Virus record (IMG/VR): IMGVR_UViG_3300042291_000512
Coordinates: 1 to 55,213 of that record
Strand: one strand, 5' to 3'
DNA: 55,213 nucleotides
From: a virus
Shown: piece by piece, positions 45,596-53,776 of the stretch
Layout: each line of letters starts with the position of its first letter
Position numbering within the stretch: position 1 is the first letter of the stretch
Made by a program: the position numbers and the translations under genes
The notes under the pieces: model-generated
The model's database searches: none
The model's input: only the letters and a program-made list of their open reading frames with translations
What the model was told of the DNA's origin: nothing

Positions 45596-46474
45596 ATGAA
45601 AAAAATAAAACATTCCAAAGTTAAGAACACTGGAGTGTTATTTGAATTATTAGTAAGACAAATAACATTAGAAGTTCTTAATGGGGACAAAACGGAGAAC
45701 GCAAAACATATAGTAAAGGAATTCTTTGCAGCTGGGACTGAATTAAATAAAGAATTACGCCTTTACGATTTGTTATTAAAAGAAAAATACAATTCGGAAT
45801 CAAAAGCCGAAATGTTTGTTGATACTGTATCACAGGCTCATAGTAAATTAAATGAGACTAAACTTGTAAAAGAGAAGTATAATCTTATTAAACAAATTAA
45901 TGAAAAGTTTGAATTAGAGCAATTTCTATCTTCTCCTATAACTAACTATAAAGTATTAGCTTCAATATATAAAGTATTTGAATCTAAGAAGTCCGAAAAC
46001 TACGATATTAAGGATATATTCAATTCAAAGATTACATTGATTGAAAATATCATCTCAAGACCAACCGTAGTTAAAGCTAACAAAACGGATGATACTAAAT
46101 TGATTGAAACCTACAAAAAACAAGATAAAGACCTACGATTATTAACCTATAAGATTCTTGTTGAGACTTTCAATAAAAAATACACAAATTTAGATGAAAA
46201 ACAAAAGGGATTGTTAAAAGAATATATTAATAACATGTCTAATACATCTAAATTTAAAGATTATTTAGCGGTAGAACTTCCACAGATTGTGAAAGAACTA
46301 AAATCCATCAAGTCTAAAATATCAGATAAAGTAACTACAATTAAATTGGCAGAAACTATTTCTGTTTTAGAAAAAATGAAAATTGGTAAAACTGTAACTG
46401 ATAATAATGTTTCATCTATCATGCTTTCTTATGAGTTAATCAAAGAATTAAAATCAAAGGTAAATGTCAAATAG
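45596..46474 (+). CDS. Head-cluster protein of unknown function
   Basis: A 292-residue, Lys/Glu-rich, mainly helical protein (TGVLFELLVRQITLEVLNGD; DLRLLTYKILVETFNKKYTN). It lies between portal and protease, where T4 has small prohead core proteins 67 and 68, but it is much larger than these. It overlaps the next gene by 11 bases. Possibly a prohead core component; not recognised. Confidence 0.65.
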   Translation: MKKIKHSKVKNTGVLFELLVRQITLEVLNGDKTENAKHIVKEFFAAGTELNKELRLYDLLLKEKYNSESKAEMFVDTVSQAHSKLNETKLVKEKYNLIKQINEKFELEQFLSSPITNYKVLASIYKVFESKKSENYDIKDIFNSKITLIENIISRPTVVKANKTDDTKLIETYKKQDKDLRLLTYKILVETFNKKYTNLDEKQKGLLKEYINNMSNTSKFKDYLAVELPQIVKELKSIKSKISDKVTTIKLAETISVLEKMKIGKTVTDNNVSSIMLSYELIKELKSKVNVK

Positions 46475-47051
46475 ACTAAAAGAAATAATCAGAGGTATAG
46501 TTAAAGAAATCCAAGACGAAAAGGAATTGGAAGAAATGACTGGAACTGGTGCAGTTGCTGGATACGATACTCCAAACGCATTCGCTAAACCTGGTCAAAC
46601 TGGAAAGAAAAATAAAAGATTGGCAAATATAACTGGTGGTGAAGTTGTAGATGATTTAGAAGAAGCTAAGGATTGGTTGAAAAACGATGTTCCTGCTAAC
46701 TCTAAAAACGCATTAACAATAAAACCAACTGCAACTGATTGTAGTGATTCTGGTGAAATTGCAGATAAAAGTGGTATGATATTAGCATCGGCTGATGATG
46801 AAGCTAGTTTAAATGAAAATCGTTGGTTAGAAATTAAAAACGGAGATTCTTCACCTAAAGCTAAAATGAGTAAAGGTATGACGAGTATCAAACATCAATT
46901 GGGTGAAGTAGAAAAGTTTGTTAATTGGTACTCTAAGATTAAAAACGAAAATGGAGTTAAGAGGGATGATTACTATAAAAGAACACATAAAAGTTTACAT
47001 AAAATAAAAGAGAGATTAATGAATCTTTCAGAAAAAATTAGAACACTATAA
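46464..47051 (+). CDS. Head-cluster protein with targeting-like N-terminus
   Basis: A 195-residue protein beginning MSNRLKEIIRGIVKEIQDEK, an amphipathic helix like those at the start of several genes here. The rest includes a flexible middle and a Lys-rich helical C-terminus (YYKRTHKSLHKIKERLMNLS). It overlaps the upstream gene by 11 bases. Candidate internal head or prohead-core protein; function inferred from position only. Confidence 0.6.
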   Translation: MSNRLKEIIRGIVKEIQDEKELEEMTGTGAVAGYDTPNAFAKPGQTGKKNKRLANITGGEVVDDLEEAKDWLKNDVPANSKNALTIKPTATDCSDSGEIADKSGMILASADDEASLNENRWLEIKNGDSSPKAKMSKGMTSIKHQLGEVEKFVNWYSKIKNENGVKRDDYYKRTHKSLHKIKERLMNLSEKIRTL

Positions 47052-47052
47052 T

Positions 47053-47553
47053 ATGAACACATCAATTACAAAATCAAGACTAAAAGAATTAGTTAAAGAA
47101 GTAATGACAGAAGAATCTGAATATCAGGCATTCTTTCAAAAAGCTTTAGATAAAGCAGGTAAAGATATTAATGCAATGTCAGACGAAGAAAAGAAATCTT
47201 TCTTTAATAAAATTGATTCTGCTTGGAATGGTAAGGGTGAGAAGAATGAAGAATTGGTTGGTGGTCAAAAAGAATTAGATGTTGATAAGGATGGTGATAT
47301 TGAAGGAGATGATTTAGCAGATTTAAGAGCAAGTAAAACCGAAGATATATCAGCTGAATTACCATCTGCAACTATCCCATCTGCTGTAAAAATAAAATTA
47401 GGGATGGCCATTGATAAAATTAAAGATGCTAAATTAAATAATAATGCAAAATTACAATTAGTTGCGCAAGTTATTGATAGTTTGGGTATAGATAAATCTC
47501 AATTAGGTACTATTGCTAATAAGATTAGAAGCAAAATGGAATCTAAAAAATAA
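47053..47553 (+). CDS. Head-cluster protein with targeting-like N-terminus
   Basis: A 166-residue acidic protein beginning MNTSITKSRLKELVKEVMTE, similar in style to the preceding gene's N-terminus. A LDVDKDGDIEGDD segment (about 76-86) has the spacing of an EF-hand-like calcium loop. The C-terminus is a helical bundle (KIKLGMAIDKIKDAKLNNNA). It starts one base after the upstream stop. Possible prohead internal protein. Confidence 0.6.
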   Translation: MNTSITKSRLKELVKEVMTEESEYQAFFQKALDKAGKDINAMSDEEKKSFFNKIDSAWNGKGEKNEELVGGQKELDVDKDGDIEGDDLADLRASKTEDISAELPSATIPSAVKIKLGMAIDKIKDAKLNNNAKLQLVAQVIDSLGIDKSQLGTIANKIRSKMESKK

Positions 47554-47562
47554 GAATATAGA

Positions 47563-48159
47563 ATGAAGAATCTTTTAATAGAAACAAAATTATTCGAAGG
47601 TAAAGTACAAGAAGACGAAGGTGGAAGAACCATTGTTAAAGGTATTCTACAAAGAGCTGGTGCTGAAAATCAAAATGGAAGAATCTATCCTAGAGAAATC
47701 CTAATGAGAGAAGCTAAGAAGTATGAGGTATTCATCAAAGAGCGTAGAGCATTGGGTGAATTAGACCATCCGGATTCTACTGTAATTAACTTAAAGAATG
47801 TTTCTCACAATATTAGAGAGATTCATTGGGAAGGTGATGATTTATGTGGAACTGTTGAAGTACTTTCTACTCCATCTGGTAACATCTTAAAAGAATTATT
47901 AAAAGCAGGTATCCTATTGGGTATTTCATCTAGAGGAATGGGTTCTACTCGTAACTTATCTGGAAACAAAGTAGAGGTACAAGAAGATTTTGAATTGATT
48001 GGTTGGGATTTCGTATCTAACCCATCTACACACGGTGCATTTATGGTACCTGTAAACGAATCGGTTAATAGAGGTTTACAACAAATCGGAACTGATGTTT
48101 GCGGAGAATTCTGTAAAGCACAAGACTTAATGAGAGAAATAATAACTGAAATAGCATAA
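47563..48159 (+). CDS. 21: Prohead core protease gp21
   Basis: A 198-residue serine protease (T4 gp21 is 212). It shows GILQRAGAENQNGRIYPREI, the catalytic His69 in GELDHPDSTV, and the catalytic Ser122 or Ser123 in LGISSRGMGSTR, followed by FELIGWDFVSNPSTHGAFM. It degrades the scaffold and trims capsid proteins at (L/I)-x-E sites during maturation. Its own LFE near residue 12 is a candidate self-cleavage site. Confidence 0.95.
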   Translation: MKNLLIETKLFEGKVQEDEGGRTIVKGILQRAGAENQNGRIYPREILMREAKKYEVFIKERRALGELDHPDSTVINLKNVSHNIREIHWEGDDLCGTVEVLSTPSGNILKELLKAGILLGISSRGMGSTRNLSGNKVEVQEDFELIGWDFVSNPSTHGAFMVPVNESVNRGLQQIGTDVCGEFCKAQDLMREIITEIA

Positions 48160-48161
48160 TA

Positions 48162-48707
48162 ATGGCAAAGAACTTTGATATATACGATTTCGTACACAAC
48201 AATAAGATAACCTTAAAAGTTGATGCACCAAAAGGAACAACTGTAGCTAAGGCATACAATGATATCCGTAAAACTAACTTGAAAGAAGTAAAGATAGTAA
48301 ATGGTAAATTCAGTTTAGCTGAAAACTTAGAAGATAGAAAACTATCAAACGAAGTTAAAAAACACTTCTTAGAAATAATTTCTACTTATAATACTTTCCA
48401 AGACCAAATGAGAAGACAATCTGATTTGACTGAAGTTGCAAATACTTTAGGTGCTATTGTTGAGGCTGCAAAGGAAATGACATTAAGAGAGAGTGGTGAT
48501 TGGTTTGATGCAGTGACTGTAAAAAGAAATATGCAGGAATTAGATAAGTTAGGTAAATCATTTGATAAGTTCGCTGTTGAAGCAAACTCAATGGATGAAA
48601 GATTACATTCTTTATATGAAGATATGGGTCACATCTTAAATCGTTACTATGAAATCGCTGATATCTCTGTAGATACAATGAAAGAAAGATTAGGTAAAAA
48701 GAAATAA
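48162..48707 (+). CDS. Head-cluster protein of unknown function
   Basis: A 181-residue protein with a short N-terminal beta domain (DFVHNNKITLKVDAPKGTTV) and a long helical body (QDQMRRQSDLTEVANTLGAI; ANSMDERLHSLYEDMGHILN). It sits 2 bases after the protease gene and 2 bases before the next. Likely part of prohead assembly; no family recognised. Confidence 0.65.
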   Translation: MAKNFDIYDFVHNNKITLKVDAPKGTTVAKAYNDIRKTNLKEVKIVNGKFSLAENLEDRKLSNEVKKHFLEIISTYNTFQDQMRRQSDLTEVANTLGAIVEAAKEMTLRESGDWFDAVTVKRNMQELDKLGKSFDKFAVEANSMDERLHSLYEDMGHILNRYYEIADISVDTMKERLGKKK

Positions 48708-48709
48708 TT

Positions 48710-49294
48710 ATGATTCGTTTAGGTGGTTTAATATCTCAAAAAGCATTTGGTAAATTTGAAATGGGTAAAGTTGTTTCTAATCCATTTGCAAACGCATTCA
48801 TTAAAGAAGGTGAAGGTGAAGACCATGAAGTTTCTATGGCAAACAATTCATTGGATACCATTATTAAGATGGCAACTGAATTGAAAGCTAAAATGGGTGA
48901 GGATGAAAAACAAATCCCAGCTTGGATTCAAGACCATATAGCTAAAGCAGAAAACTTAATTTCTCAAGCATCTGGAAACTATCACGAATATGGTGATTCA
49001 AACGAAAATATTAACGAAGAACCTGTAAAATCAACTGGTGAAAAAATACAAAACCTTAATAATAGAATTAAGGCACTAAAAGATAAGATGGCAGCAACCA
49101 AATCATCTGAACAAAAAAACCTTATTCAACAAAGATTAAAAAACGCATTACAAACACTATCTAATTACAAAAAACAAAATATTAGTAAAGAAAGTGTGGT
49201 AAAAGAAGAATCACCTTGTTGGAAAGGATATCAACAAATTGGTATGAAAGATAAGGGTGGTAAGCAAGTTCCAAATTGTGTTCCAAATAAATAA
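48710..49294 (+). CDS. Small head-region protein with conserved phage motifs
   Basis: A 194-residue protein. The segment LDTIIKMATELKAKMGEDEK followed by QIPAWIQDHIAKAENLISQA is a helical motif I associate with head-region genes of marine T4-like phages. The C-terminus ends CWKGYQQIGMKDKGGKQVPN, a short Cys-Trp-Lys-Gly...Pro-Asn-Cys motif also recurrent in such phages. FIKE near residue 33 may be a protease cleavage site. It is the last gene before the terminator at 49318. Confidence 0.68.
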   Translation: MIRLGGLISQKAFGKFEMGKVVSNPFANAFIKEGEGEDHEVSMANNSLDTIIKMATELKAKMGEDEKQIPAWIQDHIAKAENLISQASGNYHEYGDSNENINEEPVKSTGEKIQNLNNRIKALKDKMAATKSSEQKNLIQQRLKNALQTLSNYKKQNISKESVVKEESPCWKGYQQIGMKDKGGKQVPNCVPNK

Positions 49295-49317
49295 ATAAAT
49301 TCTAAATAAATATTCTT

Positions 49318-49344
49318 AAAAGCTTGGTTATTCCAAGCTTTTTT
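49318..49344 (+). terminator. Terminator of the portal-protease unit
   Basis: A 10-bp stem AAAAGCTTGG / CCAAGCTTTT with a 5-base loop leads into a T run. The following promoter's -33 element (CTTG at 49323-49326) is built into its left arm. Confidence 0.9.
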
Positions 49345-49354
49345 CGTATATTTA
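49323..49354 (+). promoter_or_regulatory. Bacteroidota-like promoter for the methyltransferase
   Basis: CTTG at 49323-49326, 20 bp, then TATATTTA at 49347-49354: one mismatch in each box against TTTG/TAnnTTTG. The ATG at 49358 lies about where transcription should begin, so the mRNA may be leaderless. Confidence 0.62.
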
Positions 49355-49357
49355 CAT

Positions 49358-50680
49358 ATGATTAAGCCTTTTTCAATTTTAGATACACGCTCTAAAGAAT
49401 GGCAGGAGCGTAAGCGATGGTGGATTAACACCTATAATATTCAATCGGAATTGGGTAGAGAGGATACCCAGTCCAGAGCTCGTTTTTGGGAAGATAATAC
49501 GGTATCTATCTTTGATGCAACTCTTTGTGAAAAAATGTATGAATGGTTTTGTCCAAAAGAAGGTAGAGTATTAGACCCATTTGCAGGTGGTAGTGTTAGA
49601 GGTATCGTTGCAACTGAAATGGGATACGTTTATAATGGTATTGACCTTTCGGATGAACAAGTTGAAGCTAATAAAAAACAATCTACAAAACCAACCTGGA
49701 TTACAGGAGATAGTGAATGGGTAATTGATGCTATACATGACAATACTCAGGATTTTGTATTTACTTGTCCACCATATTATGATTTAGAAAAATATACGGA
49801 TGACCCGGCTGACCTTTCAAATATGGATGTAGATTCATTTGATAAAAAATATTACTCTATTCTAAACAAAGCAGCTAGAAAATTAAAAAACGATAGATTC
49901 TTTGCAGTAGTAGTATCCGAAGTAAGAGAACAATCAGTAACCGGAAATTACAAAATCGGAAAGTATAGAGGATTGGTATGGAAAACGATTAGAGCCTGTG
50001 AGGAAGCGGGATTACACTTCTATAACGATATGATATTATTTAACTCTCAGCATCAGGCATCCAGAGTTGTTGATACCTATTTTGAAAGAAATCGTAAAAT
50101 AGCATCGGTTCATCAAAACATATTAATATTTGTAAAAGGAAACCCAGATATAGCAACTGAGGGTATAGTTAATGGTGATAATTACGTTTGTACTATTGAT
50201 GGTAATTCATATAGAAGTTTTAGAGAAGCTGCGATTACTATAAATCCAAATACATTAGTAGCTACTGAAATTGAAAGAAGATGTCGTTCAACTAAATCCA
50301 AATACAAAGAGTGGCAAATCATTGGTGAGGAAACAAAGCCTGAAATTAAATACGAAGTTGATGGAATTCCTTTTGAGAATCCAAAACAGGTAGCAGAATT
50401 GATTGGTGGTGATATGAGTGAATCAATGGTTAGAAACTACATAGAATCAAACAATCCCAAATACCGTCATTGGAAGAAAGTAGATGGTTGGGATATTACC
50501 TACAACGAAATGCAAGATTTGTGGGAAAGAAACATTACATTAGAATTACCTATCATAAGTTGTGATGGTAAAGAATTTTATTCAATTATAGATGCAGCCA
50601 ACTTCTTTGGTTGTTCAGATGAGCGTATTCGTCAAAAGCTCAAATCAGATAAACATACTGATTATATTTACATTTTCTAA
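49358..50680 (+). CDS. DNA methyltransferase with three NUMOD-like C-terminal repeats
   Basis: A 440-residue protein. Residues 1-265 form an N6-adenine/N4-cytosine-type DNA methyltransferase: motif I DPFAGGSVRG (Asp73) for SAM, and catalytic TCPPYYDLE at 136-144. Three degenerate repeats follow at about 276-322, 331-377 and 400-440, each of the form (I/V/C)DG-x-x(F/Y)-S-x-x-AA-x-x(I/F)-(helix)-W, for example TIDGNSYRSFREAAITINPN and SCDGKEFYSIIDAANFFGCS. These resemble NUMOD1 modules of homing endonucleases and probably recognise DNA. Host-like promoter, terminator before and AT-rich hairpin after mark it as an independent cargo gene between protease and scaffold units. Confidence 0.85.
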   Translation: MIKPFSILDTRSKEWQERKRWWINTYNIQSELGREDTQSRARFWEDNTVSIFDATLCEKMYEWFCPKEGRVLDPFAGGSVRGIVATEMGYVYNGIDLSDEQVEANKKQSTKPTWITGDSEWVIDAIHDNTQDFVFTCPPYYDLEKYTDDPADLSNMDVDSFDKKYYSILNKAARKLKNDRFFAVVVSEVREQSVTGNYKIGKYRGLVWKTIRACEEAGLHFYNDMILFNSQHQASRVVDTYFERNRKIASVHQNILIFVKGNPDIATEGIVNGDNYVCTIDGNSYRSFREAAITINPNTLVATEIERRCRSTKSKYKEWQIIGEETKPEIKYEVDGIPFENPKQVAELIGGDMSESMVRNYIESNNPKYRHWKKVDGWDITYNEMQDLWERNITLELPIISCDGKEFYSIIDAANFFGCSDERIRQKLKSDKHTDYIYIF

Positions 50681-50696
50681 AGAATTTTTTAGAAAA
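50673..50696 (+). terminator. Weak AT-rich hairpin after the methyltransferase
   Basis: TTTTCTAAA (50673-50681) pairs with TTTAGAAAA (50688-50696), overlapping the stop codon. With no G-C-rich core and no clear T run beyond it, termination would be weak. Confidence 0.3.
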
Positions 50697-50719
50697 ATTG
50701 TGTTTTCTCAAACTTTTAT

Positions 50720-50728
50720 ATATTTATT
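50720..50728 (+). promoter_or_regulatory. Late-type element of the scaffold-capsid operon
   Basis: ATATTTATT lies about 140 bases upstream of the scaffold ATG, far more than at any other unit in the window, leaving a long leader. Confidence 0.6.
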
Positions 50729-50868
50729 CATATAATAACGTATTTTATATGCGTTTTTCTATTGGTAACTGAATACTCACCTCTATGTGTAGTGAAAACA
50801 CCAATCAAAAAAATTCTATTTAAGCTCCAAATCTAATAGCTTAAGAAATCCGATAAATAAGGAAACAA
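50729..50868 (+). promoter_or_regulatory. Structured 5' leader of the scaffold-capsid mRNA
   Basis: Two foldable parts are visible. AACGTAT (50737-50743) pairs with ATGCGTT (50749-50755) and is followed by T's, like a weak terminator. ATTGGT (50761-50766) pairs with ACCAAT (50800-50805) and encloses a smaller hairpin (ACTCAC 50775-50780 with GTG-T-AGT 50787-50793, loop CTCTAT). The rest is A-rich up to the ATG. No known riboswitch class recognised and no convincing leader ORF. Confidence 0.45.
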
Positions 50869-51993
50869 ATGGCAAGTTCAAAATTGTTGAAAGAAGCAAT
50901 TGCTGATGCTAAAGCTGTACGTGAAACTGCTATCGCTAATGCTAAAATCGCACTAGAAGAAGCATTTACTCCTCGTTTACAATCTATCTTATCTCAAAAA
51001 TTACAAGCCGAAATGGAAGGTGATGAAGAAGATACAGAAGATGCAGTAAATGAAGATAATGATACTTCAAGTGAAATAGCTAAAGGTGATAACAAACAAC
51101 CTGCAGATAAAGCAAACTCAGCACAAACTGACCTAAGTGGTATCTCTAAGCAATCTGGTGAGCCAGGTAGTGAAGGTGAAGAAACTAAAGTTAGTGGCCT
51201 TACAGAAGGTGAAGATGAATTCGGAACTGAAGATGCAGCAGAAGATGCAGCAGAATTCGGTACTGAAGAAGCTCCAGCTACTGAAGGTGAAGATTTCGCT
51301 CCTGAAACTGACGAAGATGAATTAGATTTAGAATCTATCATCCGTGAGTTAGAAGCGCAAATCGCAGGTGAAGAAGGCGAAGAGGAAGAAATTCCTGCTG
51401 AAGCACCAGCTATGGAAGGTGAAGAAGCACCGGTTGAAGAACCAGTAGCATCTGCACCAACTGAAGAACCAGCAATAGAGGGTGAAGACCCAGCTATGGC
51501 TGATGATGAAATCGACTTAGACGAAATTCTAAGAGAAATGGGATACGGAGAAGATGAAGCTGAAGAAGAAACAGCTGATGATGCAACTGAAATGAAAGCT
51601 GAAGTAAGTAAATTACAAAGTGAATTAGAAGAAGCATTAGCAGTAATTAAATCTTTAAAAGGTACAATCAACGAAGTAAACCTTTTAAACGCTAAATTAC
51701 TTTACACAAACAAATTGTTCAGAAGTTATAACTTAACTAACGAACAAAAAGTTAAAGTTGTAGAAAATTTAGACAGAACTTCTAACGTAAGAGAAGTTAA
51801 ATTAGTTTACGCTACACTTTCTGAATCAATGAAATTTACAGGAACTGAAAGAAAAGTTGCTCAAGTTAAAAAGAACATTACCGAAGGTATTGCTTCTAAG
51901 GCTCAAGCTTCAACAGCTCCTAAAAAAGAAATCATCGCAGAAAGTAATGAATTAGCAAATCGCTTTAAGCAATTAGCTGGTATCATAAAATAA
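50869..51993 (+). CDS. 22: Prohead scaffold protein (gp22-like)
   Basis: A 374-residue protein immediately before the capsid gene. The first 45 residues are helical and Ala-rich (KLLKEAIADAKAVRETAIAN). Residues 48-245 are extremely acidic and low complexity (EGEDEFGTEDAAEDAAEF, GEEGEEEEIPAEAP). The C-terminal 120 residues are a conserved-looking helical domain (LNAKLLYTNKLFRSYNLTNE; TSNVREVKLVYATLSES). This plan fits a myovirus scaffold core protein, which is digested by gp21 after assembly. T4 gp22 is 269 residues; the acidic region accounts for the extra length. Confidence 0.85.
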   Translation: MASSKLLKEAIADAKAVRETAIANAKIALEEAFTPRLQSILSQKLQAEMEGDEEDTEDAVNEDNDTSSEIAKGDNKQPADKANSAQTDLSGISKQSGEPGSEGEETKVSGLTEGEDEFGTEDAAEDAAEFGTEEAPATEGEDFAPETDEDELDLESIIRELEAQIAGEEGEEEEIPAEAPAMEGEEAPVEEPVASAPTEEPAIEGEDPAMADDEIDLDEILREMGYGEDEAEEETADDATEMKAEVSKLQSELEEALAVIKSLKGTINEVNLLNAKLLYTNKLFRSYNLTNEQKVKVVENLDRTSNVREVKLVYATLSESMKFTGTERKVAQVKKNITEGIASKAQASTAPKKEIIAESNELANRFKQLAGIIK

Positions 51994-52017
51994 CAATCCA
52001 TAAAAAAATAAATAAAA

Positions 52018-53652
52018 ATGGCAAATTTTGATTTAAGCAAACTTATGGAAGGCAAGAACCCACAAGCAGTAATGTTGGCTGAAACACGTCAATTGAAAAG
52101 CAAATGGGAGAAAACAGGTCTTCTAGAAGGTATGAAAGAAAGAGACCAACACTCTATGGCAGTTCTATTAGAGAACCAAGCTAAGCAATTGTTGGATGAG
52201 GCAACTCAAACAGGTACATCATCAGGATCAGAAGAATGGTCTGGTGTTGCTTTACCATTAGTAAGAAGAATCTTCGGAGAAATCGCATCTAAGGAATTCG
52301 TAAGTGTACAACCTATGAACTTACCTTCAGGTCTTATCTTCTTCTTAGACTTCAAATATGGTTCTGCACAAGGTGGAGCAGGACAGTTTGGTGGTAAATC
52401 ACTTTTCGGTGGTACTAACGTAACTGGTTCAGCATCTAACTTTGGTAGAACTAATGCAGCTGAAGGTGGTTTATATGGTGAAGGCCGTTATGGTTATTCA
52501 GTAAATGATGCATCTATTGCAGCTTCAACAACTGCACAAGCTTCAGCTTCTTGGGTAGATTTAGGATTCGATTCTAACTATTCTCAATCAGTAGCTAACG
52601 TTGTAACAACTGGACGTTCAATCGTTAAGTTGACTATTCCTAAAGCTAACATTTCAGCAACTGCTGATACTGAAGCTGTACGTTCATTCCAAGTGGCTGG
52701 TGTACACTCTACTTTAGGTCAATTCAACTATGTATCTGGTACTAACGTTGTATTATTCGTATCTGCATCTTTAACTCAAAGAGCTGCATTAGCAGACGCA
52801 GGAGCAGCAACTGTAACTTATTCTGAAGTTCCTGTAGCTTATGACAGAGGTGATTTCGAAGATTCAACTGCAAATAGTGCTGGTAACACCACTACTGCTT
52901 TAGATATTCCTGAAATCGATCTTGAATTGAAATCAGAGGCTATCGTTGCTAAAACTCGTAAGTTGAAAGCAGTATGGACTCCTGAATTAGCGCAAGATTT
53001 GAACGCGTATCACTCAATTGATGCAGAAGCTGAATTAACTTCTATGTTATCTGATTATATCTCTTTAGAGATTGATTTAGAAATCTTAGATATGTTAAAG
53101 AGCAACGCATTAACTACTGAATACTGGTCAACTAACGTTGGTGAGGAATATGTAGGTGGTACTTGGTCAAACATTGGTGGTGCTTCTAACGCATACACTA
53201 AGAATGCATGGTTTCAAACATTAGGTGTTAAATTGAACAAAGTTTCTAACAAGATTCATCAATTAACATTAAGAGGTGGTGCTAACTTTATCGTTGCATC
53301 TCCAGATGTTTGTACTATTTTAGAATCAATTCCTGGTTTCGTTGTAAACGCTGATAAAGACGCTTTACAATTCGCAGCTGGTGTAACTTCAGTAGGTTCT
53401 ATGAGCAATAGATACACAGTTTACAAAAACCCTTACATGACTTCTAACGAAATCTTGATGGGTTATAGAGGTAACAACTTCTTAGAGACTGGTGCTGTTT
53501 ACGCTCCTTATGTTCCATTGATTATGACTCCATTAGTGTATGACCCTCAAAATTTCACTCCAAGACGCGGGGTGATGACGAGATACGCTAAGAAAATGGT
53601 CCGCCCTGAGTACTACGGAAAGATTTATGTTAAAGATTTAGCATCTATCTAA
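52018..53652 (+). CDS. 23: Major capsid protein gp23
   Basis: A 544-residue major head protein (T4 gp23 is 521). It has the gp23 signature EEWSGVALPLVRRIFGEI then SVQPMNLPSGLIFFLDFKYG at about 100-119, KTRKLKAVWTPELAQDL, and the C-terminal TRYAKKMVRPEYYGKIYVKD. The N-terminal helical peptide ends LLDE-ATQ, a gp21-type (L/I)-x-E site after Glu61, so the mature protein probably starts at Ala62, close to the T4 cut after residue 65. Codon choice appears more G/C-ending than neighbours, as expected for a highly expressed gene (impression, not counted). A strong terminator follows. Confidence 0.96.
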   Translation: MANFDLSKLMEGKNPQAVMLAETRQLKSKWEKTGLLEGMKERDQHSMAVLLENQAKQLLDEATQTGTSSGSEEWSGVALPLVRRIFGEIASKEFVSVQPMNLPSGLIFFLDFKYGSAQGGAGQFGGKSLFGGTNVTGSASNFGRTNAAEGGLYGEGRYGYSVNDASIAASTTAQASASWVDLGFDSNYSQSVANVVTTGRSIVKLTIPKANISATADTEAVRSFQVAGVHSTLGQFNYVSGTNVVLFVSASLTQRAALADAGAATVTYSEVPVAYDRGDFEDSTANSAGNTTTALDIPEIDLELKSEAIVAKTRKLKAVWTPELAQDLNAYHSIDAEAELTSMLSDYISLEIDLEILDMLKSNALTTEYWSTNVGEEYVGGTWSNIGGASNAYTKNAWFQTLGVKLNKVSNKIHQLTLRGGANFIVASPDVCTILESIPGFVVNADKDALQFAAGVTSVGSMSNRYTVYKNPYMTSNEILMGYRGNNFLETGAVYAPYVPLIMTPLVYDPQNFTPRRGVMTRYAKKMVRPEYYGKIYVKDLASI

Positions 53653-53680
53653 TCTAAAGTAATTCTTAGATAATAAAATT

Positions 53681-53706
53681 GGGAAGAAGAAATTCTTCCC
53701 TTTTTT
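53681..53706 (+). terminator. Terminator of the scaffold-capsid operon
   Basis: GGGAAGAA (53681-53688) pairs perfectly with TTCTTCCC (53693-53700) around a GAAA loop, followed by six T. A strong terminator 28 bases after the capsid stop. Confidence 0.95.
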
Positions 53707-53733
53707 ATGCTTATAGGTTTCTTAAACATTTTG

Positions 53734-53742
53734 ATATTTATA
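53734..53742 (+). promoter_or_regulatory. Late-type promoter element
   Basis: ATATTTATA preceded by ACATTTT at 53726, 34 bases before the ATG at 53777. Confidence 0.65.
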
Positions 53743-53776
53743 GATGTTATAGTGTACACTAGATAATTAAATAAAA

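Noticed and set aside
50747-50840. Short leader peptides MRFSIGN and MCSENTNQKNSI in the capsid leader
   Set aside because: Random ATG-stop pairs are expected in 140 bases, and there is no translation signal or pattern such as rare-codon runs.
50994-51671. Long minus-strand open frame (225 codons) within the scaffold gene
   Set aside because: It is the antisense of the acidic low-complexity repeat of the scaffold. Its Ser/Ala-rich translation mirrors Glu/Ala codons and it lacks independent signals.
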